Shown: piece after piece, positions 1 to 5,557 of the stretch
How positions within the stretch are numbered: the first letter of the stretch is position 1
Layout of the letters: each line of letters begins with the position of its first letter
Assembly (NCBI GenBank): GCA_037439705.1
Contig: JBBIVP010000142.1
Location: 1-5,721 of the forward strand
Length of the DNA stretch: 5,721 nt
Source: JBBIVP01 sp037439705 [NCBI: bacterium]
Lineage (GTDB): Bacteria; JBBIVP01
Direction of reading: 5' to 3'
The notes under the pieces: model-generated
The model's input: only the letters and a program-made list of their open reading frames with translations
Told to the model about the DNA's origin: nothing
The model's database searches: none
Position numbers and translations under genes: made by a program

Positions 1-356
1 GGTTTCTCCTTCGCAGGAATAAAAACCCTGTCCTTTGGATATTTTTTCATATATTCGCTTATTCCATCTCCTATCTCGCCCATCATAACCTTAACGCCGT
101 ATTTTGGGAGTTTTTTCCAGAAAATTTTTGTGCAGTTTGGAGGTGAGAAGACTGCCTTTTCAAGTGGTTTTCCCACTTTTCTCGCATCTATATCAAAAGC
201 AGCAACAACCTCTATATTATCTGGGTAATAACCTCCCAATTCATAATGCATAAGCCCAATTCCCTTCTCTTTATAATACCTGTAGTATTCTATGCCCTGA
301 AGGAGGGCAGATGCACAATTTCCAACACCAACAATTGCAATTTTTATGCGCGCCAT
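1..356 (-). CDS. ino1: Inositol-3-phosphate synthase, N-terminal part (cut by window edge)
   Basis: This is the first 118 codons of a gene that continues beyond the left edge. The family converts glucose 6-phosphate to 1L-myo-inositol 3-phosphate using NAD in the cytoplasm. The translation opens MARIKIAIVGVGNCAS, a Rossmann NAD-binding loop at residues 10-16. It continues with GLMHYELGGYYP (34-45), VVAAFDIDARKVGK (50-63) and FSPPNCT (70-76), all characteristic of the shorter archaeal/actinobacterial branch of the family. About one third of the expected length is present. The ATG at 354-356 follows a strong SD sequence, so the start is secure. It lies 88 bp downstream of the acyl-CoA dehydrogenase stop, on the same strand. 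In bacteria the product feeds inositol phospholipids or, in some thermophiles, inositol-phosphate solutes; which applies here cannot be seen. Confidence 0.93.
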   Translation of the reverse strand, partial: MARIKIAIVGVGNCASALLQGIEYYRYYKEKGIGLMHYELGGYYPDNIEVVAAFDIDARKVGKPLEKAVFSPPNCTKIFWKKLPKYGVKVMMGEIGDGISEYMKKYPKDRVFIPAKEK

Positions 357-360
357 CTCA

Positions 361-368
361 TCCTCCTT
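361..368 (-). promoter_or_regulatory. Ribosome binding site of ino1
   Basis: The minus strand reads AAGGAGGA, four bases before the ATG. This is a strong SD match and fixes the ino1 start. It contrasts with the two divergent genes around 2725-2838, which have none. Confidence 0.85.
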
Positions 369-390
369 TTAGTGTATAATAATTAAGTAG

Positions 391-419
391 ATTTTTAACT
401 TTTTTTTTCTAAAAATCAA
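391..419 (-). promoter_or_regulatory. Possible promoter of ino1
   Basis: In the 88-bp gap before ino1 the minus strand has TTGATT (414-419) as a possible -35. It is followed by AAAAAT (391-396, 17-bp spacing) or TAAAAA (392-397, 16-bp spacing) as a possible -10. The predicted start near 385 would give a leader of about 28 nt that includes the SD sequence. An inverted repeat, GATTTTTA (390-397) with TAAAAATC (410-417), coincides with both boxes. The region is extremely AT-rich, so chance matches are likely. No convincing terminator lies after the acyl-CoA dehydrogenase, so read-through into ino1 is equally possible. Confidence 0.3.
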
Positions 420-444
420 TAAAAATTTACATCTTAAAGTTTTG

Positions 445-2205
445 CTAAAAGGGGTATCCTTCTCTTTCAAGAACGAGCATTGAAAGAGCCTTTTTCTCTT
501 CCACTGGATTGAGTTTTGCTTTTTCAACCATTTTAAGGAGACAAGAGGAGAAATCTTTTAGATTTTCTATACCTGTGTAGGGGGTAATCTGGAGAACATT
601 TGCGCAAAGGGAAACCGCTGAATCCCACGCCAGAATTCTAATTGGATGAATGAATTCATTTAACTTTTCTGGATTCTGGAGTGCTCTTGCAATTGCTGAA
701 TCAAGAACATAACACGAGATCAAGGAATTGCTCAAAAGTTCAAGAAGCATCTGTTCTTCTTCAAGTTCTTTCATGTATTTCATTCCAACACTGCCGACAG
801 TGTAAACTGTGAGTTTTTTCATTGCATCAAGTATATGGGCTACATCCGAAAGGGCTCCATATCTGCTGAAATCAGCATATCCTTCCATATTTGAAAGGAT
901 TCCCTCGCATTTACCATAAACTTCCATAAGGGGTATATCACCTTTCATACCTTTTCTGAGAAGCATTCCCGTTATAACAAGCCTGTTAATCTCATTTGTC
1001 CCTTCAAATATCCTGTTCACCCTCGCATCCCTGTATGCCCTTTCAGGTGGGTATTCCTCAATATAACCATAGCCTCCGTGACACTGGAGGGTTTCATCTA
1101 TGACCATTCCTACTGTTTCTGACCCAAAAACCTTCGCTATTGAATCTTCTACGCAGTGTTCCTCTATAGCATTTCTTATGTGCATTTCATAATCGGGAGA
1201 GGATTTATCGTATCCTTTGAGGAGGTCATCAATTGAACTTGCAATTCTGTAAACGATGGATTCAAGCCCGTAGATTCTCGCACACATATCAGCGAATTTC
1301 TTTCTTATCATTCCAAAATCCGCAATTGGTCTGTTAAACTGTTTCCTTTCCTTTGTATATTTGACCGCTTCCTTCAGCATCCTTTTGGCTCCACCGAGTG
1401 CTGCTGCAGCGAGTTTGAGCCTTCCTATGTTAAGAATGTTGAAGGCAATTTTATGCCCCTTTCCAATTTCGCCAAGAAGGTTTTCAACCGAGACCTTTAC
1501 ATCTTCAAAAGTGACAGCCCTTGTTGATGAACCCTTCAAGCCCATTTTTTTCTCTTCCGGCCCAAGAATTATTCCTTCCGTTTTTTCAACAATGAAGCCT
1601 GTAAATTTGTCTCCCCCTATCTTGGCGAATACAATCCACATATCCGCAAATCCACTGTTGGTTATGAATTGTTTCGTTCCGTTCAATATGTAATATTTTC
1701 CGTCAGAAGAGAGGTCCGCCCTTGTTTTGATAGAAAGAGCATCTGAACCCGCTGAAGGCTCGGTAAGGGCGTAAGCACTTATTTTTTTTACAGTAGCAAG
1801 GTCCGGAAGGTATTTTGATTTCTGTTCATGAGTCCCGAAATAAACTATGGGAAGAGTTCCTATTCCAGTATGGGCACCGAATGTGGCTCCAAAAGACCCG
1901 TTCACTTCCAGTTTTTCGGTCACAATCATTGAAGAGATTTTGTCAAGTCCGAGTCCTCCGTATTTTTCAGGAACATCCACCGCAGTGAAACCGAGTTCTC
2001 CAGCCCTTTTGAGGAGTTGTTTGGTAACTTCATATCCATGTTCTTCCATTTTTGGAGCATTCGGCAGTATTTCCTTTTCCGCAAAATCCTCCGCTGTTTT
2101 CGCAAGCATTCTGTGTTCCTCGGTGAATCCTTCAGGATAAACTGCGGTTGTATTTATTGGTTCCTCAACGAGGAATTCACATCCTTTCAGATATCTTTTC
2201 TCCAT
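445..2205 (-). CDS. Acyl-CoA dehydrogenase, long FadE/VLCAD-like type
   Basis: This flavoprotein of 586 residues should catalyse FAD-dependent alpha,beta-dehydrogenation of acyl-CoA, the first step of beta-oxidation, passing electrons to ETF. Domains in order are a family-typical N-terminal leader (KGCEFLVEE, 7-15), the alpha-helical N-domain (about 25-140), the beta-barrel with the FAD signature YALTEPSAGSD (145-155), and the C-terminal helical domain with KERKQF (285-290) and GGYGY (377-381). The likely catalytic base is Glu401 in IFEGTNEIN. A further helical extension (about 420-586) ends in YPF. That length fits the VLCAD/Bacillus FadE-like group rather than the roughly 380-residue short- and medium-chain enzymes. 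All key motifs are intact. It starts 18 bp after the kdsC-like stop, with a perfect SD sequence, so the two are probably co-transcribed. Chain-length preference cannot be read, and no ETF or thiolase gene is in view. Confidence 0.95.
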   Translation of the reverse strand: MEKRYLKGCEFLVEEPINTTAVYPEGFTEEHRMLAKTAEDFAEKEILPNAPKMEEHGYEVTKQLLKRAGELGFTAVDVPEKYGGLGLDKISSMIVTEKLEVNGSFGATFGAHTGIGTLPIVYFGTHEQKSKYLPDLATVKKISAYALTEPSAGSDALSIKTRADLSSDGKYYILNGTKQFITNSGFADMWIVFAKIGGDKFTGFIVEKTEGIILGPEEKKMGLKGSSTRAVTFEDVKVSVENLLGEIGKGHKIAFNILNIGRLKLAAAALGGAKRMLKEAVKYTKERKQFNRPIADFGMIRKKFADMCARIYGLESIVYRIASSIDDLLKGYDKSSPDYEMHIRNAIEEHCVEDSIAKVFGSETVGMVIDETLQCHGGYGYIEEYPPERAYRDARVNRIFEGTNEINRLVITGMLLRKGMKGDIPLMEVYGKCEGILSNMEGYADFSRYGALSDVAHILDAMKKLTVYTVGSVGMKYMKELEEEQMLLELLSNSLISCYVLDSAIARALQNPEKLNEFIHPIRILAWDSAVSLCANVLQITPYTGIENLKDFSSCLLKMVEKAKLNPVEEKKALSMLVLEREGYPF

Positions 2206-2209
2206 CTCT

Positions 2210-2217
2210 ACCTCCTT
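2210..2217 (-). promoter_or_regulatory. Ribosome binding site of the acyl-CoA dehydrogenase
   Basis: The minus strand reads AAGGAGGT, a full match to the anti-SD core, four bases before the ATG at 2203-2205. It lies entirely within the 18-bp gap after the kdsC-like stop and fixes the start of the dehydrogenase. Confidence 0.9.
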
Positions 2218-2223
2218 AAAAAT

Positions 2224-2724
2224 TTAATAGTCCCACATACCTTTCGCTTTAAGGATGAGTTCTATTACCTCTCTCACCGCTCCCCTTCCTCCTGGGTTTT
2301 TCGTGATATAAAGTGCTTCTCTTTTTACCTCCCTCACAGCATCCCCGACCGCTACCGGAAATCCTACTTTTTTCATTATTGAGAGGTCCACCACATCATC
2401 TCCAACAAATGCTACTTCTTCGTCGGAAAATCCCATTTCTTCTTTCAGTTTATCGTAGAATTCTCCCTTCTTCTTTATTCCTGTATAAACCCTCTTTATT
2501 CCCAGTTCCTTCGCCCTTCTTTCAAGAGATTTTGAATCCCTTCCTGTGACGAACACCACCTCAAAACCCTTTCTCAGAAAAATTACTATTCCGTGTCCAT
2601 CCTTTATGTCAAAATCCCTCATGTCATCATTTTCTCCCACATGAAGCCTTCCATCCGTAAGCACACCGTCCACATCAAGTATGAGGACATTTATCTTCCT
2701 TGCCCTTCTTATTGCCTCTATCAT
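2224..2724 (-). CDS. kdsC: KdsC-like HAD phosphatase (probable KDO-8-phosphate phosphatase)
   Basis: This 166-residue cytoplasmic HAD phosphatase of the small, capless C0/KdsC type probably releases phosphate from 3-deoxy-D-manno-octulosonate 8-phosphate in LPS core synthesis. Motif I is DVDGVLTDG (17-25, nucleophile Asp17 and acid/base Asp19), motif II is TGR (60-62), the motif III lysine is likely among Lys83-85, and motif IV is GDD plus Asp112 (107-112). The C-terminal GGRGAVRE (144-151) is a hallmark of KdsC tetramers. Length matches the family. An in-frame TAA lies just upstream, so the ATG at 2722-2724 is the first usable start, yet no SD sequence precedes it; see the promoter entry. 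It heads the minus-strand cluster and is divergent from the GMC oxidoreductase. Related YrbI/NeuA-type sugar-acid phosphatases share these motifs, so the exact substrate is less certain than the family. No other kds gene is in the window. Confidence 0.9.
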   Translation of the reverse strand: MIEAIRRARKINVLILDVDGVLTDGRLHVGENDDMRDFDIKDGHGIVIFLRKGFEVVFVTGRDSKSLERRAKELGIKRVYTGIKKKGEFYDKLKEEMGFSDEEVAFVGDDVVDLSIMKKVGFPVAVGDAVREVKREALYITKNPGGRGAVREVIELILKAKGMWDY

Positions 2725-2732
2725 AATGAATT

Positions 2733-2761
2733 ATTATTCAATTTTTTCTTTTTATGGTCAA
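2733..2761 (-). promoter_or_regulatory. Promoter of the kdsC-like gene, predicted leaderless
   Basis: The minus strand has TTGACC (2756-2761; five of six match the -35 consensus), a 17-bp spacer, and AATAAT (2733-2738; five of six match the -10). A start seven bases beyond the -10 falls near 2726, only 0-2 nt from the ATG at 2724. That agrees with the absence of any SD sequence. A second AATAAT at 2730-2735 with 20-bp spacing is a weaker alternative. Box matches are seen directly; the transcription start is inferred. Confidence 0.5.
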
Positions 2762-2770
2762 GGAGTTGAC
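2757..2770. repeat. 14-bp dyad GTCAA-N4-TTGAC in the divergent promoter region
   Basis: A perfect inverted repeat with five-base arms (2757-2761 and 2766-2770) and the spacer GGAG sits between the divergent promoters. Its left arm overlaps the predicted -35 of the kdsC-like gene. That is a typical place for a repressor or activator site, but each arm also resembles a -35 box, so part of the symmetry may simply reflect promoter elements. No regulator gene lies in the window. Confidence 0.4.
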
Positions 2771-2797
2771 GAGGTTTGTGCTTCTCCAAAATTTTTA

Positions 2798-2826
2798 TTG
2801 CTTTTTTATGTAAACAAGTTTAAAAT
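2798..2826 (+). promoter_or_regulatory. Promoter of the GMC-cytochrome operon, very short leader
   Basis: TTGCTT (2798-2803; three of six match the -35), a 17-bp spacer, then TAAAAT (2821-2826; five of six match the -10). The predicted start near 2833 leaves a leader of about 6 nt before the ATG at 2839, too short for an SD sequence, and none is present. AAAATTTTTATTG (2788-2800) is AT-rich and could act as an UP-like element. TTGACG at 2766-2771 is a better -35 but has no good -10 at the right distance. Confidence 0.42.
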
Positions 2827-2838
2827 TCCATAACATAA

Positions 2839-4278
2839 ATGAGAGAAAGGTCTGATGTTTTAGTAATTGGTTCTGGATTTGGTGGAAGTATACATGCTCT
2901 TCGTCTTGCTGAGGCGGGAAAAAAAGTTATTGTTCTTGAAAGAGGGAATAAGTTCACGGAGAAGGACTTTGAGCAAAGATGGGACGCATATTACCTTTCT
3001 AAACTATATCAAATTTATTACACTCTGGATTTAAATACATTTTTCAGAACCGCAAGAATGCTGGGAGGAGGTTCGGTGATATACTCGGGAGCAATGCTTC
3101 GTCCCCCTTCTGAGGTTTTTGATTATAAAGACAGCTCAGGATATAAGGTATGGCCGGATGGAATAACGAGAAAAACGATGGACCCTTATTTTGAAAGGGT
3201 TGAAAGAATGATGGGAGTGAGACAGGCAACATGGGAAGAAGTTCCCCGCTCGGGTGCAGTTTTTGCGATGCTTCTTGATAATATCGGTAGAACCTGTGAC
3301 AGGGGCAGGTTTCCATATCAAAACTGCAGACAGTGTGGATTCTGTGAGGCGGGCTGTATCTTCGGTGCAAAAAAACACCTCCTTTATAATTACATTCCAT
3401 CAGCGGAGGCATTAGGAACTGAATTCAAAACAGGTTGTGAAGCCCTTTTAATAAAGCATTCTCTTGGTAAATATATTGTTGAATATCGTTCTCCTCAAAA
3501 TGAAATCAGAGAGATAGAATCGGATATCGTTGTGGTTGCAGCAAATGCTATAGAAACTCCCGCCATTCTTTTTCGTTCAAGGGATTATCTAAAAAATTTA
3601 TCAGACCAGGTGGGCAAAAATTTTAACAACAACGGTGATGTAGTATTTTTCATAGAACTTCCTGAAAATTTCGCAGACTTTTCAGTGTACAAAGGAAGGA
3701 CGAATGCTGTCATGATAACATACGATTACTGGGAGGAACACCGAATTACAATTCATACAGGCTGCCATCCACCAGCCGTATTTGCAGGAGTTGAGGTTTA
3801 CCCTGTAGATGAACCTGATTTTGTTCCTTTCGGACTTAAATACAAACATTACATTAAGAGAATATACAAAAATCGTTACATCGGCTGTATTGCAATAGGT
3901 CTTGTTGATGGAGATGGTGAAATACTCCTCGGTATAGACAAAAAGCCGATTGTGAGCTTTCCGCTTACCGAAAAACTCAACAGATATATAGAGCGTGTCA
4001 TTGCTATCGCAAGAGAGATTGCTGAAAAAAACGGATGCAGATTGATGTTCAGTTCATATAAGGGATTTGAACATGGAGATGCTCATCCACTTTCCTCTGT
4101 AAGGATGGGCGACGACCCTGCGAGAGCTCCGTGCGATGCATACGGACAGCTGAGGGGGTATCCAGGGATATTTGTTACCGATGGAAGTTCAATACCCGCT
4201 GGAACAGGAGTAAATCCTGCTCTGACCATTGCCGGGAATGCTGAAAGGATAGCAGATTACATAGTGAGGAACTATTGA
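2839..4278 (+). CDS. GMC-family FAD oxidoreductase with cysteine cluster (catalytic subunit)
   Basis: This 479-residue flavoprotein should oxidise an alcohol or sugar hydroxyl group. The N-terminal ADP-binding loop is GSGFGG (11-16), with the ribose-binding acid Glu34 in LERG. GGGSVIYSGAM (76-86) is the FAD-proximal GMC segment. The C-terminal region has HPLSSVRMG (416-424) and DGSSIPAGTGVNPALTIAG (448-466), giving likely active-site residues His416 and Asn459, the His/Asn pair known from cholesterol oxidase-type GMC enzymes. NCRQCGFCEAGC holds Cys163, 166, 169 and 173 in CxxCxxCxxxC spacing, followed by GAK; a 3Fe-4S cluster occupies the comparable place in bacterial FAD-glucose dehydrogenase. 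No signal peptide is present, so export would need the Tat-bearing partner encoded next. An in-frame TAA at 2836-2838 fixes the ATG, which lacks an SD sequence. The stop overlaps the next start. The substrate cannot be read from sequence. Confidence 0.93.
   Translation: MRERSDVLVIGSGFGGSIHALRLAEAGKKVIVLERGNKFTEKDFEQRWDAYYLSKLYQIYYTLDLNTFFRTARMLGGGSVIYSGAMLRPPSEVFDYKDSSGYKVWPDGITRKTMDPYFERVERMMGVRQATWEEVPRSGAVFAMLLDNIGRTCDRGRFPYQNCRQCGFCEAGCIFGAKKHLLYNYIPSAEALGTEFKTGCEALLIKHSLGKYIVEYRSPQNEIREIESDIVVVAANAIETPAILFRSRDYLKNLSDQVGKNFNNNGDVVFFIELPENFADFSVYKGRTNAVMITYDYWEEHRITIHTGCHPPAVFAGVEVYPVDEPDFVPFGLKYKHYIKRIYKNRYIGCIAIGLVDGDGEILLGIDKKPIVSFPLTEKLNRYIERVIAIAREIAEKNGCRLMFSSYKGFEHGDAHPLSSVRMGDDPARAPCDAYGQLRGYPGIFVTDGSSIPAGTGVNPALTIAGNAERIADYIVRNY
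4264..4278 (+). promoter_or_regulatory. Translational coupling site: weak SD and TTGA overlap
   Basis: A partial SD sequence, GTGAGGA (4264-4270), ends four bases before the TTG start at 4275. That TTG overlaps the TGA stop of the GMC gene (4276-4278). The site decides the start of the second gene: no in-frame ATG occurs before codon 85, and only this TTG keeps the twin-arginine motif. Confidence 0.7.
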
Positions 4279-4838
4279 AAAAACTTACGAGGAGAGACCT
4301 TTTAAGGACGCTGTCGCTTTCTGCTCTTTCTGCACTGATTTCTGGAAGGTGTGGAGATGAAAAAGCATTTGAGTTTACACTTCATTGTCTAAATCCTGAG
4401 AAAGGGCATCAGAAAATCCTTCACGCTTTCTGCGATGCAGTCATTCCGGGAAGGAATTCTGACCCGGAAGGTTCACCAGGGGCGGTGGATGTATGTTCCC
4501 TTAATCTCTTATACGATGATTCCTTCATGTTCAAAAAAATTGCTCCTCTCATTGCTGAAATGATTGACAGAAAGGCAACAAGAATTTACAGAACCTCCTT
4601 CTGGAACCTTTCGCTTGAGAAACGAGAAAAAGTGATTAAAGAAGTGCTTGAAGAATTTCCTCTGTTAATACTTGTTATAAAACTTGTAAAAAGTGCTTTC
4701 TACGCCGGAGGATTTTCCACAGAGGGCCTGGAATACATGGGCTACCCAGGGTCAAATTCGGGTTATTTTAACGACCCGCAATTCTCGTTCAGAAAACCTG
4801 TATCAAGGGAAAAGACAAAAGACGGAAATATGCCTTGA
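4275..4838 (+). CDS. Tat-exported small subunit, gluconate 2-dehydrogenase subunit 3-like
   Basis: This 187-residue protein starts with TRRDLLR (5-11), a good twin-arginine motif, followed by a hydrophobic stretch to about residue 23. The mature part resembles the gluconate 2-dehydrogenase subunit 3 family: HAFCDAVIPG (50-59), GSPGAVDV (66-73), a helical middle, FYAGGF (142-147) and LEYMGYPGSNSGYF (152-165). In known three-subunit dehydrogenases of the gluconate/glucose type, this small subunit carries the Tat signal and takes the signal-less flavin subunit across the membrane. Its position directly after a signal-less GMC gene fits that role. The cleavage site is odd: there is no AxA, and LISGRC looks like a lipobox spoiled by Arg25 before Cys26, so it may stay anchored. 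The TTG start overlaps the upstream TGA, and the stop overlaps the next start. Family assignment rests on motif pattern and context, without a profile search. Confidence 0.8.
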   Translation: MKKLTRRDLLRTLSLSALSALISGRCGDEKAFEFTLHCLNPEKGHQKILHAFCDAVIPGRNSDPEGSPGAVDVCSLNLLYDDSFMFKKIAPLIAEMIDRKATRIYRTSFWNLSLEKREKVIKEVLEEFPLLILVIKLVKSAFYAGGFSTEGLEYMGYPGSNSGYFNDPQFSFRKPVSREKTKDGNMP

Positions 4839-5557
4839 AAAGAAAACTTGTCATCATCATTTTTCTTTTCATATCCTGCGGGGAAGAAAAAAAATTAAAT
4901 CAACCCTGTTTTCTGTGTCATTCAAAGGATGAATTAACTAAAAGAATTTCTACATCTTCATCCACTCCCCTTGAGCACATGCTCCAGAATGGTTCTGGAG
5001 TCATACAAATACCATCTTACGACCCTCTGGAACCCATCTCTTTCTCCATCGGCTGGGTAAAAAGGGGGTATCATTCGGATGAAGACATGAAAGATTGCTA
5101 TCCCTGCCACATGGTTAACGCTGAAGGAACAGCACACGGCGGGTTTCATTATCCTGAAATGGCACTTCAGAAGTTTTACTCCTCATCCTGTGCCCCCGGT
5201 TGTCATAACTATTTACCTCCTCAACTCAAGCCCGAAATATTACTCAATACATGCAATCAGAGTAACTCTCATTATATCATCTTCAAAGAAGGCTTTTCCG
5301 AAAGCAGAAGTGATATAAAAGTTGGCCACATTTCACCAGGATGTGGAGGATGCCATTCGGTAAAAGAATTCAGACATGGTGCAATTCCGGATTGTCTTGA
5401 ATGTCATAAATTTACCCTCGGAGTCGAGAATGATCTTCATTCCTCTCACACAGCCCTTTCCGGTGACTTATCCTGTGGATATTGCCATTATACAGAAAAA
5501 ACAGAAATCTACAGGGCATCCTGCTATAACTGTCATTTGAGCGCACACTGCCCTTAG
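4835..5557 (+). CDS. Multihaem c-type cytochrome lipoprotein (six CxxCH plus one CxxxCH)
   Basis: This 240-residue protein begins MKRKLVIIIFLFISCG, a short lipoprotein signal with lipid-attachment Cys15 (Phe at -3 is slightly unusual). Six CxxCH haem motifs start at residues 25, 88, 170, 187, 214 and 230. A seventh candidate, CAPGCH (119-124), has three residues between the cysteines. Cys140 and Cys239 are unpaired with any haem motif and could form a disulfide. Many extra histidines (for example 80, 101, 105, 165, 181, 202, 205) could be distal ligands. It should be anchored on the periplasmic face of a membrane and accept electrons from the GMC dehydrogenase. The TTG start overlaps the preceding TGA by four bases; the next in-frame ATG (codon 49) would lose both signal and first haem, so TTG is preferred. 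I do not recognise a named family. It differs from the three-haem class I cytochrome usual in gluconate and glucose dehydrogenases. Confidence 0.92.
   Translation: MKRKLVIIIFLFISCGEEKKLNQPCFLCHSKDELTKRISTSSSTPLEHMLQNGSGVIQIPSYDPLEPISFSIGWVKRGYHSDEDMKDCYPCHMVNAEGTAHGGFHYPEMALQKFYSSSCAPGCHNYLPPQLKPEILLNTCNQSNSHYIIFKEGFSESRSDIKVGHISPGCGGCHSVKEFRHGAIPDCLECHKFTLGVENDLHSSHTALSGDLSCGYCHYTEKTEIYRASCYNCHLSAHCP

Noticed and set aside
390-417. Inverted repeat GATTTTTA/TAAAAATC as a transcription terminator after the acyl-CoA dehydrogenase
   Set aside because: The stem is almost all A-T with a 12-base loop and no GC core, so it would be a poor terminator; it is mentioned only with the possible ino1 promoter.
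1361-2382. Plus-strand open frames of 97-121 codons opposite the acyl-CoA dehydrogenase and kdsC-like genes
   Set aside because: They are antisense shadows of clearly conserved genes, with no family motifs or SD sequence.
3044-3412. Minus-strand open frames of 80-122 codons inside the GMC gene
   Set aside because: Low-complexity, Cys/Pro/Ser-rich translations opposite a conserved flavoprotein; no start signals.
4693-4932. Plus-strand 79-codon frame across the junction of the second and third operon genes
   Set aside because: It overlaps two well-supported genes in another frame and has no SD sequence or recognisable motif.
4958-5149. Minus-strand 63-codon frame opposite the cytochrome
   Set aside because: Antisense to haem-motif coding sequence; no supporting signal.
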